Source: Chenopodium formosanum (taxonomy: Eukaryota; Streptophyta; Magnoliopsida; Caryophyllales; Amaranthaceae). From it: 64,000 nucleotides of DNA. The notes beneath the pieces were generated by a model. It searched no databases and was not told the origin of the DNA. It worked only from the letters and a program-made list of their open reading frames with translations. Positions 22,735 through 34,047 of the stretch are shown here, one piece after another. Numbering within the stretch: position 1 is the stretch's first letter; the number at the start of each line of letters is the position of its first letter. Where the stretch lies: contig CM044877.1 in assembly GCA_024500155.1 (NCBI GenBank), positions 29,387,001-29,451,000 of the forward strand, in the 5' to 3' direction. The translations under genes and the position numbers were made by a program.

Positions 22735-23572
22735 ATTTATAATGATGATACCCGAGGTGAAGATTTCTCTTCCCTTAGCCTCATCTTCTAGGTACATGCT
22801 GCATTCTCTCTTGTAGTGGCTCTGCCTACTATAGTAGAAACATCGCATTCTTGCCTTGTTCTTGAACTCCTTTTTCTTTGCCTTTAAAGCAAGCTTGAGT
22901 CTATCACTTTCATAAGGGTCGGCCATTTGAAGCTCATTGACAACCTCCATCAAAGTGATCATGTCACGATTAGTAGTTAGCCGCATCTTCAATGCGATAT
23001 ATTCCGAGTGGAGAGAACTCAATAGCACGAGAGCAGCTTGCTGATCCTCCACTAGCTTGCCAATGAGCGCCAAGTGAGTGAATAGCCTTATCATTCAAAG
23101 TAAGTGAGCTTGAAGTGACAATACGGGTCATATTCTAGCATTGTAGACTAGTGCCCATACCTTTTGCCTCTTCTTGGCTAGGCACCCCTCTTGCGGTGGC
23201 TTGATCTTTATGTTGGAGAGTGACCTATTCACTTCCTCCACGAGACCATCATAGTTGCCATTGATGCTCTTGGTGACCCTCAAATTGACTATATTCACTA
23301 GAGCTTTGAGGAGCATGTCCGGAAAATAGTTGGAGAACTTCCCTTTCAATCGTTCCGGGATAGAGTTTGCCATAAGTAGTGAGACTCTTTTACAATCATA
23401 ACTCCACTCAATGCGGGATGGGTATGTCAACAATGTGCTCTAGGTAGCAGTTTCGGAGGCTCTTTCAAAGTTCTTCTACCCACTCCTTAGAGTTCACCAA
23501 GTTTAAGTAAAGAGGTAACTTTTTGGGAAGTTCCGGGAAAACTAGGTCGTTGTGGATGTTAGTTGAAGACAT
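22735..23572 (-). pseudogene. Copia gag
   Basis: The minus-strand start is the ATG at 23572 (MSSTNIH), 965 bp of leader from the element's right edge. Visible parts: an N-terminal region with LVNSKEWVEEL, a middle part (ERLKGKFSNYFPDML, near 23360-23300), a UBN2/retrotransposon-gag helix region (near 23080-22930, EYIALKMRLTTNRDM) and a CCHC-like zinc knuckle CFYYSRQSHYKREC (near 22845-22800). In the knuckle the usual glycine and second cysteine pattern is altered. Gag would build the particle. Stops or shifts near 23435 and 23110 split the frame, so it is not functional. Confidence 0.75.
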
Positions 23573-24537
23573 GATCACAATTGAAATAATTTTGAAATTA
23601 AGAACCATTCATAATACTTAAATAAGATTGAAATCATGCATATTAATCAAACTTATTTAAATGTCTTATTCACATATTAAATTGTCCCCATTTGGTGAGA
23701 ATCGATTCCAAGATCTAAAGAAACATGAGTAGTTAAGCATGCTTTAGCTTGTCTTAACACTCAATATTCTAAAGAAAGCAACTCTTTGCTAATTGCTCCA
23801 AGCCATTCTTGGTTAGATAAATCGTCGCATCTAATGCTCTCTTAACAATTTATTAACTTTGCCACGACATGTTAGGACTCCATCAGTCATATCGTTGAGT
23901 ATAACCAAAACCAACTTGCATACCCGATATGCCTTACGTATATTAGGGAGTAATAGTGATGCCTCTGTTTGGCGTAGCCCATCACTACTCTCAACAGGTC
24001 GATAAGTGTTGTTTTGGAATGACAATTTTACTCAATATTTTAGGGACCTAGGGTTTCTATGTTGGTTAATTAAGTGAATTTAATTCATCATCGCAACATT
24101 TGAAATCCTAAACATGAATCTAACATATAATTCAAATATATAATCATATATATATATCGAAAACATAAATGATGCATTTGGCAACTAGCATGATCCTTTG
24201 AGTCTTCAAGGGTCGTCTTTTGCAATTTCATGGCTTCGTCTTCCAAGAACCTCCGTCTTCAAGACATAACCAAAGTAATGCAAATACTAGTTTCTATGAT
24301 TAGGAATAATCTAAATATTAAGGTACAAAATAATTCACGGTTCACATACCATATTTAGATTTACAAAAATACGAGACAGAATGCAGTTCGTATTTTCTAT
24401 CCTAATCAGGCTCCACTAATTGCCTTTTTATAAAACGTGCGGAAGAATATACATTCAATTCATCCATTCACTATTACTGAATGACCCAAGCATTTTACAA
24501 TGATAAACAAGTAAAAATACACAAACACCTGTAAACT
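23573..24537 (-). other. Copia 5' leader (minus strand), truncated
   Basis: The leader is colinear with the forward Copia leader around 29640-30570 (for example GACGGAGGTTCTTGGAAGAC near 29885 and its inverse near 24250). It stops at 24537, where a forward LTR starts. About 1 kb of leader, the PBS and the 5' LTR of the minus-strand element are missing. Confidence 0.65.
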
Positions 24538-24743
24538 TGTTGAAAGGAATGGTGTCCTTCGAACAAGTGTATTATTCAGATAGTGGGTTAAGAATTATTA
24601 GAAGTAAAAATTGACGAAAATAATCCCAACTTTTGCTGATTCACGCAAAATAATCCCATATTTGGATTATAATTTAATAATCCGAACTTTAGAAGGTATT
24701 TGCTCAAATATGATCCCAAGTGACTGGTAACCTGTTAAAGAGG

Positions 24744-24794
<51 letters not shown>
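24744..24794. repeat. (TA)n microsatellite
   Basis: An uninterrupted TA run of about 22 units within the MULE, followed by related TTTATATATA sequence to about 24840. Confidence 0.9.
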
Positions 24795-24799
<5 letters not shown>

Positions 24800-25393
24800 T
24801 TTTATATATTTTTATTTAAGTTATATTTATATATATTTTTATTTAAGTTACACTTGTCATCACGTGATTCGTTTAAAATAAAAAATATTAAAAATAAAAA
24901 CAAAAACAAAAAAATAAAATAAAAATAAAAAATAAAAAATAAAAAATAATAAACAAAAAATCAGCCCCAAACCACGACAACCCCCACCACCATCGACAAC
25001 CTTCTTCTGCCACCTAACCCAGGTACCTCATCCGCCCCAAAACGCTGCTCTCAGCGTCCCCTCCTCTGCGCCGGTGCCAGCTCTGCCACCTCCTATACCC
25101 GCTAAATTCCCCAAACCAAAAACCACCAATATTAACAAGCCCAAACATTTAAAAATGCCCAGCCCCACTGCAAAACACCACAATCGGCCCTCCCCACCCT
25201 CAAAACTCTAGGAGCTAGGGTTCCAAGGGTGGGAGAAGTGGTATTTGGGCGTTTGACACGGTGGAGGGAGTTTTTAGAGATTTTGGTTGTTAGGGGTTGG
25301 TTTTTTCGGGGAAATGGGGGCAAGGGAGGGCAGTGTCGGCGCGGGGGAAAAGATATGGCAGATCGAAGGTGGCTGTCGATCTAGTCTGTGCCG

Positions 25394-26942
25394 TGACGAG
25401 GGGTTGGATTAGGTCGTTGAAACTAATCCTCCCTCGGTGAAACTAAATTTTTAAACACTTAACCAACCTTAATACTAGTATAGAGGAAAGTCAAGGGTCA
25501 AACCCAAAGGAACGATAATGTTCAAGCGCTCTCAATTATGCGCCTAAGCTAGGTCAAAGACAAAGATAAAGAGAGAACAATAACCAACTACCAAATAAAG
25601 AACCAAACAAATAAAACACTAGGAACGAGGATCAATAAGTAATCATGACAATTGTAGCAACTCAAGAAAAAAAGGCAAGTCAATGGTTGTAAAGACTAAT
25701 GACAAGCTCAATCAAAAGAGTCAACAAGCTATCTCCTAGAAGTCAAAGTAGCGCCAATTTTGAGAGACTCTAACTAGGAGCATCACTAATCAAGCTCAAT
25801 CGACAATTGAAATTCCTAAATCAATGGTCCGTATCATTAGAAACTACAATGAAATCTAGCAAAATTCTCAAGGCCTAATTGAATTACACACATGCAAACT
25901 TCAATTAATCACTTTAATCTCAACAATTAATCAACACAATCCCCAAATTAAGCACAATCAATCAATCATACAAGTTTCACCCAATCCCTAGCCAAAAAAA
26001 TACTCAAACATCATCATCTAATCAACTAACAACTAAGGAAATCAAGAATCAACAATATTGGAAGAACAACTACACTAATCAAGCATCAAACAACAAAATC
26101 AAATCAAAATCAAATCAAATAAACATGAATATTAAACAAAGCAATTAAATGAGATAGAGAAAGAAATGCTCATTGATAATAGAGAAGATCTTAAACACAA
26201 TTGTCACCATTGAATCTTGAATCTCTCAATCACCATTGAAAATCTCACTTTCTCTCTCTAAAATCTACTCCTAAAATTAACCCTAAAACTAGAGAGAGAA
26301 GATCTCAACTAAGCTAAGAATATGATCTAAATCTAAAATGAAACTTATTGCAAAAATTGGGTTCAAAAGGGTATTTATAAGAGGCGTAAAACAAAGAAGA
26401 GCGAAGCTTGAACCTGCAAAAGAACGCCCGCGCAAGGAGGCAGCGCGTCCGCGCTCTTCTGGGTTTCTTCGAATCTTCTCGCGAATTCGTGTGTTTGCTA
26501 AGGTCTTTGAATGAATGAATAACACGATGATGATGAAAACTAAGAGAGGCAATCCCAAAAGCACTTGATTGTGGGTTTAACACCCCATCTTCATGAGAGC
26601 ACGACTTGAGAGTGCAAGAGTTAAAACTTGGAGAATCCACTTCCTTGCATCTTAAGCTTTCCAATTGACATGAGCTTACTCCAAAAGCATCTCCCGCCTT
26701 AGCAATTCACCAATATCAAGACCTGAACCTCGTACAATACCTACAACCACAAAAACACAACCAATAAAGGATAAAAGAGTAGAAAAACCAACAAAATGCC
26801 TAAAAGCTACAAAAATAGAGAGGAAAGGTAAAACCAAACCCAAATGCATAAAACTAAGCATTTATTAAGCATGAAAGCCATGAAAAGAAGGTGAAAATAA
26901 CCTAAACACACATCAAATGGGTGTCATTTATGACATCGATCA
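25394..26942 (-). repeat. Solo Athila LTR inside the MULE
   Basis: On the minus strand it starts TGATCGATGTC at 26942 and ends CCCCTCGTCA at 25394 (1549 bp). It is flanked by TGCCG (25389-25393) and TGCTG (26943-26947), a 5-bp target duplication with one change. It contains the GC block (26425-26460), a TATAAATA box (26375-26382 inverted) and the GAGAGAGAAAGTGAG R region seen in the other copies. No internal Athila sequence is present, so it is a solo LTR formed by LTR-LTR recombination. Confidence 0.8.
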
Positions 26943-27101
26943 TGCTGGTGGGAGTAGTGCTGCCAGTCGTGGGTTGTTGGTGGTGGTGGGGAGGGCGGTT
27001 CGTGGGTGGGGATTGGGAAAGCTGCTTTGTTTTTTTTTTTTTTTCAACCAATGACGTGGTGACACGTGTCACGTAACTTGTTATAGTAAGTTAGGTAATC
27101 G

Positions 27102-27360
27102 GTTGGGATTATTTTGAGCGACTACCCCCTAAAGTTTTGATTATTTAAAAATAATCCAAAGTTGGGATTATTTTGAGCTACTACCCCCTAAAGTTTTGAT
27201 TATTTAAAAATAATCCAAAGTTGTTGGGATTATTTTGAGCTACTACCCCTTAAAGTTTTGATTATTTAAAAATAATCCAAAGTTGGGATTATTTTGAGCG
27301 ACTACCCCCTAAAGTTTTGATTATTTAAAAATAATCCAAATTTGGGATTATTTTGAGCGA
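27102..27360. repeat. Subterminal tandem repeats of the MULE
   Basis: Four to five copies of a unit of about 60 bp (GTTGGGATTATTTTGAGCGAC...AATAATCCAAA). The unit is itself derived from the MULE's terminal inverted repeat, which it adjoins. Confidence 0.85.
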
Positions 27361-28555
27361 ATCGGCAAAAGTTGGGATTATTTTTGTCAATTTTTCCATA
27401 TTAGAAAGCTAATATATTTGGTAAGGTCAAGTGATCAGAATGCTTGGGTGGAGGCCGCTTCCGATCAGTAATATTAATGCATAATTAATATTACAGCTTA
27501 ATCTTAACCCTTTGGGTCACACCCAAGCAACTAACGAGCCGAAGCGACAAATTAATTCGGAAAGAATTAATGAGTCGGCCGAGTAATTTATATTTAGACG
27601 TCGGAATTTCGAGCTTGGAGCGCCAAAACCGAGCATCGGAGAATCTTAAATGTCGAGCCAAAATTTAGGAATTGGCGAAACGGGAAAATGCTTCTAGTAA
27701 CAAACAAAAACCCTAGCTGCGCAAAGACAAGCAAAGCGCATCAAACAGGAGCGTGTCATGTGGCAACACGCCATATGAAAGCACACATGGCATCCACCAA
27801 GTGGTAGCGCGCCATGTGGCAGCGTGCCACGTTGGTAGTGCGCCATGGTGGCAGCGCATGTGCCAAGGGGGTCGTTGACCCAGGTGACGGGTCATGGACA
27901 CAGGCCAAAGAAAGTGTTCCAACCGAACCCAACTTTGGGCTCAAGATTGGGTGATACATGGTTAGCTCACAATACATGTAAGTTGCCTTGGAGACCAAGA
28001 GAGAAAGTGGTCCTCACCTAACCATGTGACACTTGTTACTTATTCTTTGGTTTATTTAACTAAGGGTTGAATTCATCAATCTTTTCATGTGGGACCTTTT
28101 TGAAAATGTCCCATATTGAAAGATGAGTGGAATTCACAAGGAAGCTTTCCTTATAAATAGCCAAGAGATGGCTTGGGATTGTTTGCTTGAGTAAGAGCTG
28201 GAAAAGGGATCACTAGTAGAGAAAACCTTTGAACTCAAGAGTTTAAAAAGGTATCACCTTTGTGAAAGCCTTTGAACTCAATTACTCGGGTTTTTTGATC
28301 GGGCCTTGCTAACTCCAAGCCATTGAACCTAGTCGGTGTTCGAGTTGTGGGTGAATCATCGTTGGAGGCCTTCGTAATTTCGAGGCTAGCTTTCAAGTAA
28401 GAGCCCTAGTGGTCGGGCGAAACACGCTTCAAAGGTAATCTTATTATCTTAATCTTGTCATTAAGTTAATTATGTTTATGGTTTTATTTATTGCGAGTGC
28501 AGTCTTGTTTTTGGGTTAGTTTCCGAGGTGAGTCACACTCACCAAACCCCAACAG

Positions 28556-28567
28556 TGGTATTGGAGC
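28556..28567 (+). other. Copia primer-binding site
   Basis: TGGTATTGGAGC, two changes from TGGTATCAGAGC, the plant Copia PBS complementary to initiator tRNA-Met. It is two bases after the LTR end. Confidence 0.75.
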
Positions 28568-30880
28568 TCGTTTATTTTTAAAATCATAATATTTTTCAAG
28601 GTGTTTTTATGGCTTAATTTTTTCTGTTTTTAAGTTGCTAACTAGATTAGTAGCTCGTTTTATCCACTTTAACCTCGAATTAAAGTTGTAATCTTTATTG
28701 AACTTACGTTCATATTTCCAACTCCCTTTTATTTTCTCATAATCTCAAGATTAATTTAAATTATCTAAATTAATAGTGAGTAATTGTCCTCTTATTTTTG
28801 TCGCACCAAGTTAAACCAATTTTTATTAAAGAATGGTTCTTGGAATAATTTTTGGTTTTATGCATTTGGATGAATTTATTTAAGTTGAACTTCTTATATT
28901 TTCATTTTTCCTCAAAATTAATTAATTCTAATATTATTTTAGAATTGATTAAATATGTCACAAAAACTCGGGATTTTTCCCGAGGCATGAGAACCAAATA
29001 GAGGCCTAAGAGCCCTAAGCATGCTCTCGGCCAGCAGGGTTGTTCACGCAACCCACATAGGCTGCCGAGGCTGCTGCGCGCCTTGAAGTGGTGCGTGTTT
29101 GCGGGGGAGCTGTTGTGCGGCACTATGGCGCACCACGGAAGCCGCCTTATGGCTGGCCGTGGGTAAACCGTGCGTGGAGCTTGCATTGAGTGTGTATGTG
29201 TGCGTATCTTGGTACAAAATTGATGGTAATATGCGTAGACATGCTTGTAAAGCAATTTTGTGCAATGAGATTGTGCGAGTTGTGAGCACTTCAAGTCTTC
29301 GTGCTAGGCACTTGGATATTTTGGACTACGTAATTTTTACTTAATTATTCATTTTAATTATTTTGTTTTATTTAATTAAAATTTTGGAGGCTAGGCCTCG
29401 AGTTTTTGAGTGACTTTTGCAAATATTTTATTTTGGCAAATAACTTGGTTTTACTGGCTTAATTAATTGGATTAATTGAGTTGGATGCGGAATTTAGTAG
29501 GAGTTCAAATATTAATTGCGCTTATTTACATAATCGGTTAAAAAAACTTTTACTAGACTAGTTTTAATTAGGCATGTTAATTGAATTAACCACCTAGATT
29601 AGTTACTAGTTATCGCGTGTTTATGCATTGTTACTTGTTGTTGTTGTAAAAAGCATGGACCATTCACAAATAGTGAATGGATGAATTGAATGGATGAATG
29701 GAATGTATATTGTCTCACATGTTTTATAAAATGGCAACTAGTTAGAAAATACGGACTGCGATCCGTAATGTATTTTTGTAAATCTAAATACGGTATGTGC
29801 ACCGTTGAGTATTATTGTAACTTAATATTTAGATTAGTCCTAATCGTAGATACTAGTAGTTGCATATTTTTGGTCAAGTCTTGAAGACGGAGGTTCTTGG
29901 AAGACAAAGCCATGATGTTGCAAAAGAATACCTTTTGAAGACTTGAAGAATTCAAGGGGTTATGCTAGTTGCCAATATGCATAAAAATGCTTATGCTTTA
30001 CATATTTATGATAATTTATATATGAATTATATGTTAGATGCATGTTTAGGATTTTGAATGTTATGATGATTAATTAAGTTCCTTCAAATCAACCAACATA
30101 GAAACCCTAGGTCCCTAAAATATTGAGTGAAATTGCCATTCCAAAACAACACTTATCGACCTATTGAGAGTAGTGATAGGCTACGCCAAAGTGATGCATC
30201 ACTATTATTCCATGTGATACTATACGTAAGGTATGTGGATTGTTTTGCCAAAGCAAGACATCACATACAAGTTGGTTTTAGTTGTACTCAACGATATGAG
30301 TGATGGAGTCCAAACATGTCGTGGCAAAGTGAATAAATTGTTAATAGAGCATTAGATGCGACGATTTATTCAAACAAGAGTGGCTTGGAGCCACTAGCAA
30401 AGCGTTGCTTACCTTAGGAGATTGAGTGTTAAGCCAAGCCAAACCATGCTTAACAACTCTTTGTTTATTTGGATCTTGGAATCGACTTTTTCTCGCCAAA
30501 TGGGGACAATTTTAATGCGTGGATAAGACGTTTAATAAGATTGAAAATTTGCATGAATACCTTTTAATTTTCAAACTTATCATGTTATTTACATGATAAA
30601 TGGTTATACTTTGCACTTGTATTTGTAGAATTCCAAATCAAACTATATTGTTTTCCATGATTGGTAAAGGAAATCTTTGAGAATTGTTCTCAAAGAAAGG
30701 TAAAGCATTTCTAAAACACAATTCTCATAAATGACATTTATAACCAAGTCCGAAAGGACGATTGGACATCATGTATTCAAAATACTAGGTAGTTTTGGTG
30801 AAACATGAAGTATTGAGTTACATACTCAAATTGTTAATATTGACAACCAAAATATCTTTTCGCTTAAAACATAGATGAGT
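28568..30880 (+). other. Forward Copia leader, no gag following
   Basis: A long untranslated leader matching the minus-strand leader from about 29640 to 30590. It includes a GC-rich patch at 29020-29165. Beyond about 30590 the match is lost and no gag or pol appears, so this copy is truncated. I see no coding frame. Confidence 0.55.
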
Positions 30881-32023
30881 AGGACTCATTGATGTAGTAA
30901 TTCAAGCGTGAATTAAAGGAAAAGATGGAACTTTATTTTATGGTGCATTAGATGCTTAATTATGACTAACAAAGTATAAAAGTCAAAGTTTTGTGAATTA
31001 AATTAGTTTCTAGAGAGAGAAACTCTAGCTTCTCTCTAACCCTTTGGAGAAGTATTCAGTGGTTGCCTTCATCGGATTAGTTCTTCAAAGGGTTAGATAG
31101 GGGAAGCAGGTTTCTTGTTCTTTAATTTCTGCAAAATACAAACCCTAAGAGCTTTTGGAACTCAGATCTGTTCTTCGACCTTCGCTCAAGATTGAAGAAG
31201 GGTTCGTTGTTCCGGTGATTGTGTTGGCTGAATTGGCTGCTGGGCGGTGTTTCGGGTCTAATCTTTTTCCCAGCAGCCGAAAATTGCTGAAAGTGTTGAT
31301 TGTTGGGCTGATTCCAGGTTTTTGGGGTTTTGATTTTTCAAATCAAGCCCTCGATTTTCTGGGTTTTCGCTCAAGGATGATGCTGTGTTCTGAACTCGTT
31401 CGCCGGTGACTGGGTTTTCTTTATTCTGGTTTGTTTCGTCGGTGTCGGGTCTAGTTTAGTGGGTTCGAGGTGTGTTTCTGAGTGGTCGGCGAGTCAGTAG
31501 ATTCGACGGTCGTCCTTCAACCCTTGGCTGGTGTTCTGTTGTTGGGGCTTTGCTCTGTATTCTGGGTTCGACTTTCTTCGAGGGTTTTCTGGTGCTTGCA
31601 GGATTCTTTTTGGAGGTTGAACTCGAGGGTTGGTGGCAGCTCCCCTGAATTACAGATTCGTAGAGGTTGAGGTATTCCCTGTTGTTCTTCTTTTTACAAG
31701 GAAGGTTGATTTTTGTTTTCTGCCTTCCTTTTGTTATCTTTGTGTAATTTGGAAATTGCTTCTTTGGTTGTAACTACTATCTAGGCGTATTGTTTTACTT
31801 TTTCAGCCTAGGCTTCCTAGTGATCAGTGTTGTTGGTTGATGGTTTATGGTAGCAATCCTTTGTCCTGTTTTTGTATTGTATGCATGCCATGTCGTTGTC
31901 CTAGCTAACTGGTTTCTGGGTTGTTATTTAGTTGTAATATTATGATTATGCCTATTGATGGTGGATAATTTTTGGAGGTTGGCTGTCATAGTTGAGTTTT
32001 GGTTTGTTAGCTTGCTTGGTGTG
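30881..32023 (+). other. Unassigned T/G-rich stretch, possibly a LINE 5' leader
   Basis: TAGAGAGAGAAACTCTAGCTTC near 31010 followed by GGGTT- and TTCG-rich sequence resembles untranslated leaders of plant L1-type LINEs. No LINE ORF is seen. The stretch is cut off on the right by the Tat LTR at 32024. The two + frames at 31155-31409 and 31482-31670 look like chance. Confidence 0.3.
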
Positions 32024-32577
32024 TGTAGGAAATATATTTCAAGCGTTAACCCCTAGCTTGAACCCCACTGTGATCATACACTAAAGTACGGTGGCGTCCA
32101 AAAGGGAAGAAGATAGAGCAAAAGAGTAGACAACAAGTTTTAGGAACTTGTAAACCGTTCACGAGGTGAAGGTTACACCCCTTAACGATCCAAGAGATCA
32201 TCAACTCCATAAGGTCTTGAACCAAAAAAGGGTTCAGGGATGAAGGTACAAATCCAACCTAAAAGAGATTGAACCTGCCCTAATAATAGGCCTCTAATTT
32301 ATTCTGATCGTATTCATGTGCGCTTTCTGACTAACATGCAATCAATAGGATTAACCCTAAACCTGTTTATCTATGTTGGTTGAATTTAAAGCACAAATAA
32401 AACTATTATTGGTGATCACTTAAATTATAATCAAATTAACCCTAACAAGATTATTAATTATCTTATTAAGCGTGATTACAAGTACCAATTCCCTTTAAAC
32501 ATGCAAAAAGGTGTGATCAAGCAATAACAATAAATATCAAGCAATATAATAATAAATATCATGATAATAACAATAAT

Positions 32578-32580
32578 CAA

Positions 32581-32661
<81 letters not shown>
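32578..32661. repeat. (TAA)n microsatellite in the Tat-1 LTR
   Basis: About 27 AAT/TAA units. The homologous place in the other LTR copy (51597-51652) has a shorter array. Confidence 0.95.
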
Positions 32662-32662
<1 letters not shown>

Positions 32663-33336
32663 GTATTCATAATCATCATAAATTATAATAATTATAATCA
32701 TAATCTTTATTAATAATCTTAAATCATGTTAAAGCATAATAATAGCAAAATCCTAGGCTTGATACTCACAAGATTAATAACAAACCCTAGCATGTCACTA
32801 AGCAATAAAAATCTAATCTTTAGCCCTAACATGATACTACAACCATAAATATTAGGAAGAACATAGGAAGCATCGCAAGAATCATAATACGCATATTTGA
32901 TATTCTAACCTTTTCCCTAAACATGATACTAGGAATATCATAATAACAATTTAAACATGATTTCTACATCATAATATCAATTAAAACCATTTAAGCACTT
33001 AGTTTGATGCCTCGTACCTCTTTCTAATAACAAAATACACACGTTAGTAACTTCAAGGAAAATAATAAAATCAACAATTAAATTAAAGAATTGAAAGAGA
33101 GATTTGGGACCAAACCCTCAGAAATTAAAACCTTTCACGTCTAGGGCGAAGGCAACTTCGAATATGGCTAGGTGTTTCTAGATCTAATAAATGCGAAATT
33201 TTGTATGTAAAAGACTAGTTTAGAAAAAGAGAGAGAGAATGAGAGAGAATGAGAAAATTGATGAATGAAAACTGGTTGTAGGTGAATATAATTGAAAACT
33301 GGTTGTTCATGAATGAAAATGGAGTTTTTACGACAT

Positions 33337-33470
33337 TATTTATAGAGAAAATCAGCCAAAAAGATAAAATTAACAAAATAGAGTCTGGCGCACGCAAAAC
33401 GAGATTAGCGCCAGGTATTGGCCATTGGCGCCGGGCGCCAATGCTGGCGTTAGGCGCCAATCCTGTTTTT
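33337..33470 (-). promoter_or_regulatory. GGCGCC palindromes and TATA box of the left Tat-1 LTR
   Basis: TTGGCGCCGGGCGCCAATG near 33424-33442 and GGCGCCAAT near 33455 lie about 60 bp before minus-strand TATAAATA. Confidence 0.65.
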
Positions 33471-34033
33471 GATTCGTTTTCTAAAATCAGATAAATTTGG
33501 CCGTACAGGAGGATAAAATCGTATCTTTTCCTCAAAAATGTTATTTGATTTTAATTAAAACTCTAAAAAGTTAACAAAAGTCAATTTATCAATGCTAATT
33601 GAATTAGGAATGAAAAGAACCTTCTAGAAGAATCTAGAAGACTAAAACCATTTCTAATTGCATTAGAAATGATAAATCATATTAGGCCCTCACCTAGATC
33701 ATTGGGCCGCACATAAGGCTCAAACCGGGCCCATTTTAGTAAATTGGCCATAACTTCCTCAATATTCATCGGAATAGGGCTTATAATATATCGTTGGGAA
33801 GCTCTTGTTAAGCCCCATCCAACTACACTACTATTGGACCCATATCATGGACCAACCAAACTGGATTGACTGTTTTCTAATGATAAATTTTCAAAAATAG
33901 AGAGAAGAGAAAAGAAATTAAAACCATCCGCAACACTAGACTTTCCACACTTTCGCTTCATTCAATTATGGTTCAACGCGAAAGGTACTCATCACCGTGT
34001 TTGGTTTTGGGGAGACACAAATGGGTGTCTACA

Positions 34034-34047
34034 TAAGCCCCCACTTT
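34034..34047 (-). other. Polypurine tract, minus-strand Tat-1 half
   Basis: The minus strand reads AAGTGGGGGCTTA directly before TGTAGACACCC; the same tract precedes the right LTR at 50201. Confidence 0.8.

Larger units (their letters stand above)
24604..27397. mobile_element. Mutator-like element (MULE) with nested LTR
   Basis: The terminal inverted repeats are about 80 bp: the left begins GTAAAAATTGACGAAAATAA and the right (inverted) GGAAAAATTGACAAAAATAA, then AATCCCAACTTTTGC in both. It is flanked by TTATTAGAA (24595-24603) and ATATTAGAA (27398-27406), a 9-bp duplication with one difference, as for Mutator elements. No transposase is seen. The core (24960-25393 plus 26943-27030) is unusually GC- and proline-codon-rich, which could be captured host sequence (Pack-MULE type). 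A solo Athila LTR is nested inside. Confidence 0.8.
24538..28554 (+). repeat. Copia 5' LTR (forward), interrupted by a MULE
   Basis: It starts TGTTGAAAGGAATGGTGTCC and ends ACCCCAACA directly before a methionine-tRNA-type PBS. Without the inserted MULE and its target duplication the LTR is about 1.21 kb. A TATAAATA box lies near 28151-28160, after a GC-rich tract with CGCGCCAT repeats (27720-27860). Confidence 0.8.
32024..34033 (-). repeat. Tat-1 LTR (3' LTR of the minus-strand half)
   Basis: On the minus strand it begins TGTAGACACCC at 34033 and ends TTCCTACA at 32024 (2010 bp). The polypurine tract lies on its 34034 side, so this is a 3' LTR pointing left. It is colinear with 50201-51945. 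It contains GGCGCC palindromes (33400-33466), TATAAATA (33337-33344 inverted) and a (TAA)n microsatellite. Confidence 0.88.

Noticed and set aside
25132..25323. Minus-strand 63-codon frame
   Set aside because: Chance frame in the GC-rich MULE core; not extended by any neighbour or motif.
32476..32679. Minus-strand frame of poly-isoleucine
   Set aside because: It is the translation of the (TAA)n microsatellite in the Tat-1 LTR, not a gene.
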